From Collinsella sp. (GTDB lineage Bacteria > Actinomycetota > Coriobacteriia > Coriobacteriales > Coriobacteriaceae), in the NCBI GenBank assembly GCA_019414345.1, contig DXMF01000041.1, positions 18,515 through 82,514 on the forward strand: a stretch of 64,000 nucleotides of DNA, written 5' to 3'. Numbering within the stretch: the stretch's first letter is position 1; each line of letters starts with the position of its first letter. Positions 25,120 through 34,282 of this stretch are shown piece by piece. The notes under the pieces are model-generated. The model had not been told where the DNA came from. It saw only the letters and a list, made by a program, of their open reading frames with translations, and made no database searches. Made by a program: the position numbers and the translations under genes.

Positions 25120-25760
25120 GAATCATCGGCGGTGAATGGCGCGGCCGCAAGATCGAAGAGCCGCGTGGGCGCGATGTCACCCGTCCCACGACCGATCGCG
25201 TGCGCGAGGCATGCGCGTCCATGGTCATGTCGGCGTTCGACTTCGATCTGGACGAGGTCCGCGTGCTGGACGCCTTTGGCGGCTCCGGCGCCCTGGGAAT
25301 CGAGATGCTCTCGCGTGGCGCCCGCTCGCTCACCACGTTCGAGATCGATCGCAATGCCGCCCGTCTGATCACCAAGAATATCGAGTCGCTGTGCCGCGAC
25401 CGCTCGCGTTGGCGTGTCGTTACCGGCGATGTGTTGGCGAGCGCCTCGCGCGGCCGTGTGCCGGGTGGTCCCTTTGACCTGATCTTGCTCGACCCGCCCT
25501 ATGCCTTTGGCGCCGAGCCGGTCGAGGAGCTGCTGCAAAATCTTTCCCAGCAGGGACTGCTGGCGCCCGGGGCCTTTGCCCTTTTTGAACATGCCGCAGC
25601 CGATGCAGGTGCTCATCCGGCTTGTTTCAAGACCGTGCGAGAGAAGCGCTACGGCATTACCTCGGTTGACTTGCTGCGCTGGGTGGCCGAGGACGAGAAC
25701 GACCATGCTGACGAGAACGAAAATGACGAGGATGTGCCTTCGGAGGACACCCATGAATGA
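25116..25760 (+). CDS. rsmD: 16S rRNA (guanine(966)-N(2))-methyltransferase RsmD
   Basis: RsmD methylates G966 of 16S rRNA in assembled 30S particles using SAM. The start MRIIGGEWRGRKIEEPRG and the TRPTTDRVREA motif are diagnostic. The SAM-binding loop is DAFGGSGALGIEMLSRGA, and the catalytic motif IV is LLDPPYAFG. A very acidic tail of about 25 residues after RWVAEDEN is unusual and probably disordered; the gene's 3' end overlaps coaD by 8 bases. The rsmD-coaD pair is conserved across many bacteria. Confidence 0.94.
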   Translation: MRIIGGEWRGRKIEEPRGRDVTRPTTDRVREACASMVMSAFDFDLDEVRVLDAFGGSGALGIEMLSRGARSLTTFEIDRNAARLITKNIESLCRDRSRWRVVTGDVLASASRGRVPGGPFDLILLDPPYAFGAEPVEELLQNLSQQGLLAPGAFALFEHAAADAGAHPACFKTVREKRYGITSVDLLRWVAEDENDHADENENDEDVPSEDTHE

Positions 25761-26250
25761 CACCATCAACCGCGTGATCGTCCCGGGCACCTTCGATCCC
25801 ATCACCTTTGGCCATATCGACGTGATCCGCCGAGCTCGCCGTATCTTTCCCAGCGTGATCGTCGCCGTGGCCGAATCGCAGGGTAAAAACGGCGTGGGTA
25901 CCACCTTTATGCTCGACGAGCGCGTGGCGCTGGCCCGCGAGGCCCTCGGTGATTTGGACGGCGTCGAGGTACTGCCCTTCACCGGCCTGCTGGTCGACTT
26001 TGCACGTGAACAGAGGGCGGGTGCCGTCGTTAAGGGTCTGCGCGCCATGACCGACTTTGAGTACGAGTTGCAGCAGGCCGACCTCAACTATCGCCTGGAT
26101 AGCGAGCTGGAGTCCATCTTTGTCATGAGTGCTCCGCAGTACGGCTATATCTCGAGTTCGGTGGTGCGCCAGATCGCGTCGCTTGGCAGCGACGTGTCGA
26201 CGTTTGTGCCGCCCAACGTGGTCGAAGCACTCAAACATCGCTTTTCGTGA
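25753..26250 (+). CDS. coaD: Pantetheine-phosphate adenylyltransferase
   Basis: CoaD adenylylates 4'-phosphopantetheine to dephospho-CoA, the fourth step of CoA synthesis. The 165-residue protein has VPGTFDPITFGHIDVIRRA with the TxGH-type nucleotidyltransferase motif, and the ISSSVVRQIA motif near the C-terminus. The ATG at 25753 has GGAGG 7 bases upstream. The same frame is open further upstream, but that part only shadows rsmD. It is the last gene of the asp23-like to coaD block. Confidence 0.95.
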   Translation: MNDTINRVIVPGTFDPITFGHIDVIRRARRIFPSVIVAVAESQGKNGVGTTFMLDERVALAREALGDLDGVEVLPFTGLLVDFAREQRAGAVVKGLRAMTDFEYELQQADLNYRLDSELESIFVMSAPQYGYISSSVVRQIASLGSDVSTFVPPNVVEALKHRFS

Positions 26251-26318
26251 CGTTTTTTATTGCCTGGTGGCATGTGGTAAACTAACACGATGATATGTTA
26301 CCTATGAAAGGAGACCGG

Positions 26319-26816
26319 ATGCCGGGCGAGAATTTTCCTGGCGACAGGATCGTGAGTCTTGTCGACGAGCTCGAGGGGCTCATCGAAGAGGCTAAGACGC
26401 CGTTCGGCAAGAACGCCCAGATGAAGGTTATCGACGCCGACGTCTTCTTTAACATCCTCGATGAGATCCGCATGAGCTATCCCGAGGAGTGGCAGAAGTC
26501 CCGACGTATCCTCAAAGAGCGCGAGGAGCTTATGGCCTCCGCCGCCGCCCAGGCCGATTCCATCATTGCCGATGCTCAGCAGCAGGCGCTCACCATTGCC
26601 GGTGAGCAGGAGATCGTCCGCTTAGCCCAGCAGCAGGCCGACGACATCCGCGACCGTGCCCAGCAGTACGAGCGCGAGACGCGTTATGCCGCCGAGGATT
26701 ACGCCGAGCAGGTCTTTACGCACCTCGAGGAGAACCTTAAGAGTCTGACCGGCACCGTCACTCGTTGCCGTCAGCAGCTCAACGAGGGCGCCGCCCAGCA
26801 GAACGGTCAGTGGTAA
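26319..26816 (+). CDS. DivIVA-like coiled-coil protein
   Basis: The 165-residue protein is mainly one long helix. The pattern VIDADVFFNILDEIRMSYPE followed by EWQKSRRILKEREELMASAA resembles the small DivIVA-like or 'ATPase-like' proteins encoded next to coaD and DUF177 in actinobacteria, sometimes misnamed ATP synthase subunit B. Heptad-like Ala/Gln/Glu repeats run from about residue 65 to 155. No catalytic motif or membrane segment is seen. A role in cell-pole or division organisation is possible but not shown. The start has AAAGGAG 5 bases upstream. Its stop overlaps the start of the DUF177 gene (TAATG). Confidence 0.75.
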   Translation: MPGENFPGDRIVSLVDELEGLIEEAKTPFGKNAQMKVIDADVFFNILDEIRMSYPEEWQKSRRILKEREELMASAAAQADSIIADAQQQALTIAGEQEIVRLAQQQADDIRDRAQQYERETRYAAEDYAEQVFTHLEENLKSLTGTVTRCRQQLNEGAAQQNGQW

Positions 26817-27370
26817 TGGCTGAGTTCCCGAGCGTAACCGTCGATCTTTCCGAGCAGCTCGAGTTTCCCGGAGACTCTTATCCGCTGACCGGCAAGGTCG
26901 ATGTCGCCACCTACACGGTGGGCGAGAAGGAGTACCAGCTGCAGGACGGCATTTCCTACGACGTGGTCTTTACCAACGCCGGTACCGGTGTTCTGCTTTC
27001 GGGCATGGTCCGCGCTCACGCCACCGGCGAGTGCGATCGCTGCCTGGAGCCCGCATCGTTTGATATCGCAGGCGAGATCGAGGAGTTCTACCTCTTTAAC
27101 GAGCCCGAGGACCCCGAGGCCTACGAAGACGGCTACGAGTTGCTGGGCGAGGATCGCATTGTCGATCTGGGCGAGCCCATCAACGACGCGGTCGTCATGG
27201 ACACGCCGTTCGTTGTCCTGTGCAAGCCCGATTGCCGCGGCCTTTGCCCCACCTGTGGCATCAATCTCAACGTCGAGCAATGCGATTGCGCCGCCAAGGC
27301 GGAGGCCGAATGGGCCGCTGCCACGGAAAATCCATTTGCAGCATTAAAGAATCTCAAGCTTGACGAGTAA
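26816..27370 (+). CDS. DUF177 (YceD) family metal-binding protein
   Basis: The 184-residue protein is a YceD/DUF177 member. This family is encoded next to rpmF nearly everywhere and is linked to 23S rRNA maturation or stability in E. coli and plants. The hallmarks are ATGECDRCLEPASFDI in the middle and the Cys-rich end CKPDCRGLCPTCGINLN, then CDC, which may bind zinc. The ATG is within the TAATG junction with the preceding gene; a longer frame upstream is only a shadow of it. rpmF starts 64 bases later. Confidence 0.9.
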   Translation: MAEFPSVTVDLSEQLEFPGDSYPLTGKVDVATYTVGEKEYQLQDGISYDVVFTNAGTGVLLSGMVRAHATGECDRCLEPASFDIAGEIEEFYLFNEPEDPEAYEDGYELLGEDRIVDLGEPINDAVVMDTPFVVLCKPDCRGLCPTCGINLNVEQCDCAAKAEAEWAAATENPFAALKNLKLDE

Positions 27371-27434
27371 AACTGTGGTAGTATCGCTACTTGCGCGTAA
27401 TCGCCACACTGGATAGTTCATAAGGAAGGTCACT

Positions 27435-27614
27435 ATGCCCGTACCTAAACAAAAGCAGGGTCGTATCCGCACCCATACCCGTCGTTCCGCCAACATGAAG
27501 ATCTCGGCTGCGGCTCAGTCCACGTGCCCCCGTTGCGGCGCTGTTAAGCTCCCGCACCACGTGTGCCCCAGCTGCGGTTTCTACAAGGACCGCGAGGTTA
27601 TCGTTACCGAGTAA
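27435..27614 (+). CDS. rpmF: 50S ribosomal protein L32
   Basis: This 59-residue protein starts MPVPKQKQGRIRTHTRRSAN, the typical L32 N-terminus. The zinc-ribbon variant with two CxxC pairs is present (CPRCG at 31-35 and CPSCG at 44-48). The start is preceded by AAGGAAGGT. It lies between DUF177 and plsX, the classical order. Confidence 0.96.
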   Translation: MPVPKQKQGRIRTHTRRSANMKISAAAQSTCPRCGAVKLPHHVCPSCGFYKDREVIVTE

Positions 27615-27654
27615 CTGTATACTCTGGATACGATGCCGTTCCAACTGGAACCAC

Positions 27655-27684
27655 AATGGCCGGCTCAATGAGTCGGCCATTTTT
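27655..27684 (+). terminator. Terminator between rpmF and plsX
   Basis: AATGGCCG (27655-27662) pairs with CGGCCATT (27674-27681), followed by TTT. It may lower transcription of plsX relative to rpmF. Confidence 0.7.
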
Positions 27685-27702
27685 GTATAAGGAGCATATG
27701 AA

Positions 27703-28722
27703 ATGAGTAACGTTCGCGTTTGTGTAGACGTTGTGGGCGGAGACGAGAAGCCCCAGGTTGTTCTCGATGGTATCGAGGCTGCGCTTGCGGCAGATTCCGA
27801 GATCGAGATTTTGGCCGTCGGTCCCGCCGAAATCGTCAACCCCTTTGCCGCAGCGCATGCCCGCGTGGAGGCCTTGGAAGCCCCCGACGTCATCAGCATG
27901 GAGGACGATCCCATCCGCGCTGTGATGACCAAGCGCAAGTCCTCGATCGTGCTTGCATGTCGTGCCATTAAGAAGGGCAATGCGGACGCGTTTTTCTCGG
28001 CCGGCTCGACCGGTGCCATGACCGCTGCCGCCACGGCCTACGTCACGCCGTTTAGGTATTTGGCAGAGGGCAAGAAGCAGCCGGTCCGTCCGTGCTTGAC
28101 CAACGCACTGCCCAATCGTGCCGGTGGCCTGACGGTGCTGTGCGATATGGGCGCCAATCCCGATGTCACGGTGGACGATATGGTGCGCTTCGCCCAGATG
28201 GGTGCTGCCTATGCCCGCGTGGTTTTGGGTATCGAGCATCCTCGCGTGGGCCTGCTTGCCAACGGCACCGAGGACGAGAAGGGCTCCAACTTCACCAAGT
28301 CGTGCTTCCCGGCCATGAAGGCCGCTGTTCCCGGCTTTGTGGGCAACTGCGAGGGCACCGATCTTACGTCGGGTAATTTTGACGTCGTGGTCGCCGATGG
28401 CATGTCGGGCAACATCGCGCTCAAGGCCACCGAGGGCGCTGCCAAGTTTTTGCTTCAGGAGCTCAAGGGTGCCTTTATGTCCTCGCTCGGCACCAAGATC
28501 GCCGCGCTGCTCATTAAAAAGCAGATGCGCCAGATTAAGGCTAAGCTTTCGGGCGATGCCAAGGGCGGTGCGATCCTGCTGGGCCTGCGCGGCGTCGTGT
28601 TGATCGGCCACGGTGCTACGTCAGTCGAGGCCGTCAAGAACGGTACGCTTGCCGCGGCTCAGGCCGTGCGCGTCGGGCTTGTCCAGGACGTTGCCAATTC
28701 CATGGACGGTATCGTTTTGTAA
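27703..28722 (+). CDS. plsX: Phosphate acyltransferase PlsX
   Basis: PlsX converts acyl-ACP and phosphate to acyl-phosphate, the acyl donor of PlsY in phospholipid synthesis. It is a peripheral membrane enzyme. The 339-residue protein has the family landmarks VCVDVVGGDEKPQVVLDGIE, SAGSTGAMTAAA near residue 105, VLCDMGANPDV, GTEDEKGS and VVADGMSGNIALK. The usual DAMGGD is DVVGGD here. AAGGAG lies 8 bases before the ATG; a two-codon ATGAAATGA overlaps the region but is not coding. It is followed by acpP after a 114-base gap and precedes rnc, smc and ftsY. Confidence 0.95.
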   Translation: MSNVRVCVDVVGGDEKPQVVLDGIEAALAADSEIEILAVGPAEIVNPFAAAHARVEALEAPDVISMEDDPIRAVMTKRKSSIVLACRAIKKGNADAFFSAGSTGAMTAAATAYVTPFRYLAEGKKQPVRPCLTNALPNRAGGLTVLCDMGANPDVTVDDMVRFAQMGAAYARVVLGIEHPRVGLLANGTEDEKGSNFTKSCFPAMKAAVPGFVGNCEGTDLTSGNFDVVVADGMSGNIALKATEGAAKFLLQELKGAFMSSLGTKIAALLIKKQMRQIKAKLSGDAKGGAILLGLRGVVLIGHGATSVEAVKNGTLAAAQAVRVGLVQDVANSMDGIVL

Positions 28723-28836
28723 GAGCCCCGTTACGTGGCTCAACCTGTACCGTGTGGGGTAGAATCGGAGCCGTATTGCAACGCGGCTTCGATTGCCGTG
28801 TTGTGTTGTGTTCCATGACATACGAGAGGAAGCGCT

Positions 28837-29079
28837 ATGGACCGCTCCGAAATCTTCGATAAGATCGCCGAAGTCGCCGCTGACGTGCTGGGCGTCGATG
28901 TCGCCGACATTAGCGACGAGACCACTTTTGACGATCTCGATGCCGATTCGCTCGAGCGTCTGCAGCTGGTGACGGCCATTGAGGACGAGTTCGACCTCGA
29001 AATCGATGACGAGACCCTGCTGTCGCTCAACTCTGTCGCCGACGCCGTCGACGCGATCGAAAACGCCAAGGAGGCCTAA
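28837..29079 (+). CDS. acpP: Acyl carrier protein
   Basis: An 80-residue, strongly acidic four-helix protein that carries acyl chains on a 4'-phosphopantetheine arm. The attachment site is the DSL motif DADSLERLQL with Ser38. It lies in the usual plsX-acpP-rnc order, and the AAGGAGG at its 3' end also serves rnc. Confidence 0.96.
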   Translation: MDRSEIFDKIAEVAADVLGVDVADISDETTFDDLDADSLERLQLVTAIEDEFDLEIDDETLLSLNSVADAVDAIENAKEA

Positions 29080-29082
29080 GTC

Positions 29083-29808
29083 TTGGCTTTGTCTGAACGA
29101 CTCACGCGCGCCCAGGAGATTCTGGGCCATGAGTTCAATAACAAGGTGCTGCTGCGCGCGGCGCTCACGCATCCCTCGGCCGTCGAGGGCCTACCGGTCT
29201 CTGCCAGCTATGAGCGCCTTGAATTTTTGGGCGATTCCATTTTAGGCGCCGTGGTGGCCCGTTCGCTCTTCGAGTCCTATCCCGAGTTTGACGAGGGCAA
29301 GCTCACGCGCCTGAAGGTGTCCCTTGTCTCGGGCGCCACGCTGTCCGAGGTGTCGCACGAGCTGGGTATCGACGACATCATCATCTTTGGCGCCTCCGAG
29401 ACCGGTACCGGCGCGCGCGGCCTGCACTCGGCGCTTGAGAACGTTTACGAGTCGCTCGTGGGCGCGTTGTATCTGGATGCCGGTTGGGATGCGGCGGCGG
29501 AGTTCATCCACCGTACGCTTAAGCCGCACCTGGCCACCGAGCGTGCCGAGCACCCCGCGAACCCCAAGTCGTTCTTGCAGGAGTGCGTGCAGGCAGACGG
29601 CCACGAGCCTCCCGCGTATAAGCTGGTCGGCTCCGAGGGCCCCGCACATGCGCCCACCTTTACCGCTGTGGTGCTCATCGACGGTATTCGCCAGGGCCGC
29701 GGCACCGGTTCCTCCAAGAAGGAGGCCGAGGGGGCCGCTGCACTCGAGGCGCTCGACCGCATGGGCTACACCACCAACGGCGTGATTCTTAACAAGAAGC
29801 CTGTTTAA
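29083..29808 (+). CDS. rnc: Ribonuclease III
   Basis: RNase III cuts double-stranded RNA in rRNA precursors and structured mRNAs. The 241-residue protein has the signature ERLEFLGDSILGAVVA (residues 44-59) and a second acidic cluster VYESLVGALYLD near 125. The C-terminal double-stranded RNA-binding domain ends with KKEAEGAAALEALDRMG. Start is TTG 29083, 8 bases after AAGGAGG and only 3 bases after the acpP stop. It leads into smc after 10 bases. Confidence 0.95.
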   Translation: MALSERLTRAQEILGHEFNNKVLLRAALTHPSAVEGLPVSASYERLEFLGDSILGAVVARSLFESYPEFDEGKLTRLKVSLVSGATLSEVSHELGIDDIIIFGASETGTGARGLHSALENVYESLVGALYLDAGWDAAAEFIHRTLKPHLATERAEHPANPKSFLQECVQADGHEPPAYKLVGSEGPAHAPTFTAVVLIDGIRQGRGTGSSKKEAEGAAALEALDRMGYTTNGVILNKKPV

Positions 29809-29818
29809 GCGAGGAACC

Positions 29819-32800
29819 GTGTATCTCAAGTCCCTCACGCTCAAAGGGTTCAAGTCGTTTGCCGACCGCGCCCATATGTCATTTGAGCCGGGCCTGACCG
29901 TCATCGTCGGTCCCAACGGCTCGGGAAAATCGAACATCTCCGACTCGATTCTGTGGGTCCTGGGCGAGCAGAGTGCCAAGCAGCTGCGCGGCCAGGCCAT
30001 GGAGGACGTCATCTTCTCGGGCTCGTCGGCGCGCAAGCCGGTGGGTGTCGCCGAGGTCACGCTGGTGCTCGATAACTCGGACCATATGCTGCCCGTCGAC
30101 TTTGACGAGGTCGCCATCACCCGTCGTATGTATCGCTCGGGCGAAAGCGAGTACCTCATCAACTCGAGCCCGTGCCGCCTGATGGACATTCAGGACATTC
30201 TGCACGATTCTGGCCTGGGCAAGGATACGCATTCCATCATCAGCCAGGGCAAGCTCGATGCCATTTTGCAGAGCCGCCCCGAGGAGCGCCGCGCCCTGAT
30301 CGAGGAGGCTGCTGGCATCTCCAAGCACAAGCGCCGCAAGGAGCGTGCGCTCAAAAAGATTAAATCGATGGACGAGCACCTGACCCGTGCCCGCGACATC
30401 AATAAGGAGATCGCCCGTCAGCTGCGGCCGCTAGAGCGTCAGGTTGATCGCGCGCGCAAGTACAAAGAGCTGTCCTCGCGCGCGAACGAGCTTACGCAGA
30501 TGCTGGCCGTCGACGAACTTCGTTCGCTGCAGTCGCAGTGGAACGACCTGGAGAGTCGCTCCAAGGAGGGCGCTGCCGAGTTTGAGCTTGCGCAATACCG
30601 CCTGGGCGAAAAAGAGCGCGAGCTCGAGAAACTCCAGGTCATGCTCGAGGAAAAGGGCCTGTTTGTGGGCGATCTGGGCGAGCAGCGCCGCCATATGCAA
30701 GACGTGGTCGGCCGCATCAACTCCGATATGCGCCTACTCGAGGAAAAGGGCCACAACATGGTGTCGCGCCTGTCCGACATGCGCGGCCAGATCTCGAGCT
30801 CCGAACATCAGCGCCGTCGCGTGGTCGAGGAGCTCGAGGATGCGCGCGCCCAGCTTGAGGAAGTGACCGGTGCGCACATGCAGGCCCAGGACGACGTTGA
30901 CGCCGCAGGTCCTGCCGCCGCCCAGCTCCACGAGCGTCGCGTTGCGCTCGACAATCAGATTTCGCAGCTTACGCGCGAGCAGCGCGATGTGCAGCGTGTG
31001 GCCGATAACGCCGCGCTCGAGCTTGCCAAGGTGAAGGACTCTTTGAGCAACGCCGAGGTCGAGGACAACATGTACGCCTCGCGCCTGGAGCAGATTGACG
31101 AGCAGCTCGAGGAGGTCACGGCCTCGCTCGAGAGCCGTCGCGACCGCGCTGAGGAGCTCGACGGCGCGCTTGATCAGGCCCGCCAGGCCCAGATCGATGC
31201 GCGTGAGGCCACCGAGGTCGCCCGTGCAGCGTTGAAGGACCTGCGTAATCGCGAGAGCGAGGCGCGCAATAAACTGTCCGAGGTTCGCTCTGAGCTCGCG
31301 AGCCAAAAGAAGCTCGACGCCCGCATGGCAGACAGCTCGCCGCTGGTGAGCCGTTTGATGGGCGCGCTGGGCGATTATGTCTCGGGTCGCCTGGGCGACG
31401 TGCTCGAGGCTCCTCGTGAGCTCGAGGGCCTGGTCGAGCAGCTGCTTGCCGGCGACATCGATGCCCTACTGTTTGATGACGCAGCCACGCTTGAGCGTGC
31501 CGGTCGTGCGGCTCTGGACCAAAAGAAGGCTTCGGGCGAGGCGCTGCTGGCGACGCGCGACGTGAGCGGCGGTGCTGCTGCTAAGGGCGCTGCCGGTTCG
31601 CGTCTGGTCGATCGTCTGTCCGTGCGCTCCGGTTATGGCCCGGTTGTCGAGGCCCTGCTCGGCGGCTATTACGTGGTCGATGACTTGGCTGCCGCGCTGG
31701 CGGCACCAGTCGTTGACGGCGTGACCTATGTGACGCCCGATGGCGCCCGCGTGAGCTGTGGCGGCCTGGTGCGCGTGGGGCTCGATGCCGGCGAGGCTTC
31801 GGGTGCCCTGGAGCGCAAGCGTCGAATTCGTGAGCTGGAGGGCCTGGAGCCCGATCTTGCTGCCGTGTTTGAGCATGTGTCGGATCGGGTCGTCGAGGCC
31901 AATGCGGCCGTCGAGGAGGCGCGTGCCGCCGAGGGCGATGCCGCCGGTGAGATCGCCCGTCTTGAGGGCGAGCGCCGCTCGCTGCTCTCCGAGATCGGCC
32001 GCCTGGAGCAAAGCGCCAACAATGCCGAGGTTGAGCGCGTGCGCATCTCCAAGCGCCGCGAACAGGCCGCCGAGGCCGTTCGCGCTGCGCGCCCGCGCGT
32101 TGACGAGCTCACCCGTTCGCGCGACGAGGCCCGTGCGCAGGCAAGCGACCTGGGTCTCCAGATTGCCGAAGCCAACGACGAGCTCGATCGCGTGCGCCGT
32201 GACGATTCCGAGGCCGCCGGCAAGCTCGCCGATGCCAAGGTGCGCCTGGCCCAGACGAGCGAGCGTCTGCGTTCGCTGAAGGGCCGCGTGCCCGACCTGG
32301 AGCATCGTCTGGAGGGCATCGACCGCCGTATCCGCGGAACACGCCAGGCCTCGCGCTCTCTCGAGCTGCTGCGCCTGCGCGTCGATCCCATGCACGAGCG
32401 CTATTCGGCCCTGCTGGAGCGCGCGTCGGATTGGGCCGCGCGTCTGCGTGACCAGGCTTCGCTCGAGGAGGCGGACTCGGCCTCGCTTAAGAAGACCATC
32501 GAAGACGCCAAGGCCGAGGTTGCTCGTGCCAAGGAGCGGGTCGATGCCGCCACGGCGACGCAAAATGAGTTCAAGGTCTCCCGCGGCAAGCTCGAGGTGC
32601 AGGTAGAGGCGGCCATCAAGGCCATTACCGCCGATGGCACCACGGTGCTCGAGGAAGTGCTCATGCTTCCTGCGCCCACCGACCGCGATGCCGCCGAGCG
32701 CGAGCTCAACCAGCTCGTGCGCCAGATCAACAACCTGGGCCCTGTGAACCAGGTTGCCATGGAGGAGTACGAGCAGCTCAAGCGCCGCGCCGATTACATC

Positions 32801-33355
32801 GAGGAGCAGCTGGCCGATCTTGAGAGCGCACGCAAGGCGCTCACCAAGATCACGGCGGCCATCGACCGTAAGATGCGTAAGGCCTTCCTGGTGACCTTTG
32901 AGAAGGTCGATGCGAACTTCCGCGAGATCTTCGCCATGCTGTTCCCGGGTGGCCAGGCGCATCTGGAGATGACCGACCCCGAGCATCCTGCCGAGACGGG
33001 CATCGAGGTCGTGGCGCAGCCGCGCGGCAAGCGCATCACCAAGATGATGCTCATGTCGGGCGGCGAGAAGAGCCTGACGGCGCTCGCCTTGCTCTTTGCC
33101 GTGTATCGCACGCGTACGGTGCCGTTCTATGTGCTGGACGAGGTCGAGGCGGCGCTCGATGACGCCAACCTGTCCAAGCTCATCGGCGCGCTCGATGTTT
33201 TGCGTTCCGATACGCAGCTCTTGGTTATCTCGCATCAGCGCCGTACTATGGAGGACGCTGACGTCCTCTACGGCGTCTCGATGCAAGCCGACGGCGTCAG
33301 CCGCGTCGTCTCGCAAAAACTTGATCGCGAAACCGGAAAGGTCGTGAATGCATAA
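29819..33355 (+). CDS. smc: Chromosome partition protein Smc
   Basis: SMC is the condensin ATPase that organises and separates chromosomes with ScpA and ScpB, which are not in this window. The 1178-residue protein begins with MYLKSLTLKGFKSFADR and Walker A GPNGSGKSN (about residue 32). Two long coiled coils flank a hinge at about 500-670. The C-terminal head has the signature LMSGGEKSLTALALLFA and Walker B VLDEVEAALDD. GTG at 29819 is the start, after GAGGAA. The stop overlaps the start of ftsY in TAATG, a strong sign of coupled translation. Confidence 0.97.
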   Translation: MYLKSLTLKGFKSFADRAHMSFEPGLTVIVGPNGSGKSNISDSILWVLGEQSAKQLRGQAMEDVIFSGSSARKPVGVAEVTLVLDNSDHMLPVDFDEVAITRRMYRSGESEYLINSSPCRLMDIQDILHDSGLGKDTHSIISQGKLDAILQSRPEERRALIEEAAGISKHKRRKERALKKIKSMDEHLTRARDINKEIARQLRPLERQVDRARKYKELSSRANELTQMLAVDELRSLQSQWNDLESRSKEGAAEFELAQYRLGEKERELEKLQVMLEEKGLFVGDLGEQRRHMQDVVGRINSDMRLLEEKGHNMVSRLSDMRGQISSSEHQRRRVVEELEDARAQLEEVTGAHMQAQDDVDAAGPAAAQLHERRVALDNQISQLTREQRDVQRVADNAALELAKVKDSLSNAEVEDNMYASRLEQIDEQLEEVTASLESRRDRAEELDGALDQARQAQIDAREATEVARAALKDLRNRESEARNKLSEVRSELASQKKLDARMADSSPLVSRLMGALGDYVSGRLGDVLEAPRELEGLVEQLLAGDIDALLFDDAATLERAGRAALDQKKASGEALLATRDVSGGAAAKGAAGSRLVDRLSVRSGYGPVVEALLGGYYVVDDLAAALAAPVVDGVTYVTPDGARVSCGGLVRVGLDAGEASGALERKRRIRELEGLEPDLAAVFEHVSDRVVEANAAVEEARAAEGDAAGEIARLEGERRSLLSEIGRLEQSANNAEVERVRISKRREQAAEAVRAARPRVDELTRSRDEARAQASDLGLQIAEANDELDRVRRDDSEAAGKLADAKVRLAQTSERLRSLKGRVPDLEHRLEGIDRRIRGTRQASRSLELLRLRVDPMHERYSALLERASDWAARLRDQASLEEADSASLKKTIEDAKAEVARAKERVDAATATQNEFKVSRGKLEVQVEAAIKAITADGTTVLEEVLMLPAPTDRDAAERELNQLVRQINNLGPVNQVAMEEYEQLKRRADYIEEQLADLESARKALTKITAAIDRKMRKAFLVTFEKVDANFREIFAMLFPGGQAHLEMTDPEHPAETGIEVVAQPRGKRITKMMLMSGGEKSLTALALLFAVYRTRTVPFYVLDEVEAALDDANLSKLIGALDVLRSDTQLLVISHQRRTMEDADVLYGVSMQADGVSRVVSQKLDRETGKVVNA

Positions 33356-34272
33356 TGGGATTCTTCGATGCTCTCTCGCGCGGACTTGAGCGCAGCCGCG
33401 AGGCCCTCAACGAGGTCTTTTACTTTGGCGGCGAGGTCGATGAGGTTTTTTGGGAGGATCTAGAGGACACCCTCGTCATGGGTGACATGGGCGCCGAGGT
33501 CGCGATTAAGGTGTCCGATGACCTGCGCGATACCGCGGCCAAGAAGAACCTCAAGACCGCTCCGCAACTCCGTCGCGCCCTGGCCGAGCAGCTCGAGCAG
33601 CATTTTGTGCCCGCCGAGCGCGATCCGTTCTCCGACACGCCGAGTTGCGTGCTGTTTGTGGGTATTAACGGTGCCGGCAAGACCACGACGGTCGGCAAGA
33701 TCGCGAGCGCTATGGCTGCCCGCGGCAAGAACGTCGTGATCGGTTCGGCCGATACCTTCCGCGCCGCCGCCATCGAGCAGCTCGATGTGTGGGGCCAGCG
33801 CGCCGGCGTTCCCGTCATCAAGCGCGACCGCGGCTCCGATCCGGCGAGCGTGTGCTATGACGTGCTCGATGAGGCCGACAAGCGCGGCAGCGACCTGGTG
33901 CTTATCGACACTGCCGGCCGTCTGCACACGAGCCCCGAGCTCATGCGCGAGCTTGCCAAGGTGGTCAACGTGACGCGCAAGCGCGCCGCCAATATGGCCG
34001 CCGGTCCCATGCCGGTCTCGGTTGTCCTCGTGATCGATGCCGCGACGGGCCAAAACGGCCTGAACCAGGCGCTCGAGTTTAACGAGGCGCTGGGTCTGGA
34101 CGGTATTATCATGACAAAGCTCGACGGCACGGCAAAGGGCGGTATCGCCATGGCCGTGGCCGAGAAGCTCAAGCTTCCGATCCTGCGCATCGGCGTGGGC
34201 GAGCAGGTCGATGACCTGCAGGAGTTCAATGCCAAAGATTTCTGCCGCGCCCTGGTGGGCGAGTCCAACTAA
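33355..34272 (+). CDS. ftsY: Signal recognition particle receptor FtsY
   Basis: FtsY is the membrane-associated GTPase that docks SRP-bound ribosomes at the translocon. The 305-residue protein has the NG domain only; the acidic A domain found in E. coli is absent, as in many Gram-positive bacteria. Motifs are G1 VGINGAGKTTTVGKI, ADTFRAAA, LIDTAGRLH and TKLDGTAKGG. The N-terminus (MGFFDALSRGLERSREALNE) can form the amphipathic membrane-targeting helix. It lies immediately before ffh, its interacting partner. Confidence 0.95.
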   Translation: MGFFDALSRGLERSREALNEVFYFGGEVDEVFWEDLEDTLVMGDMGAEVAIKVSDDLRDTAAKKNLKTAPQLRRALAEQLEQHFVPAERDPFSDTPSCVLFVGINGAGKTTTVGKIASAMAARGKNVVIGSADTFRAAAIEQLDVWGQRAGVPVIKRDRGSDPASVCYDVLDEADKRGSDLVLIDTAGRLHTSPELMRELAKVVNVTRKRAANMAAGPMPVSVVLVIDAATGQNGLNQALEFNEALGLDGIIMTKLDGTAKGGIAMAVAEKLKLPILRIGVGEQVDDLQEFNAKDFCRALVGESN

Positions 34273-34282
34273 GGAGTAACCA

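Noticed and set aside
25501..25752. Long upstream extension of coaD
   Set aside because: It lies wholly within rsmD in another frame; CoaD begins naturally at the MNDTINRVIVPG start with a good ribosome-binding site.
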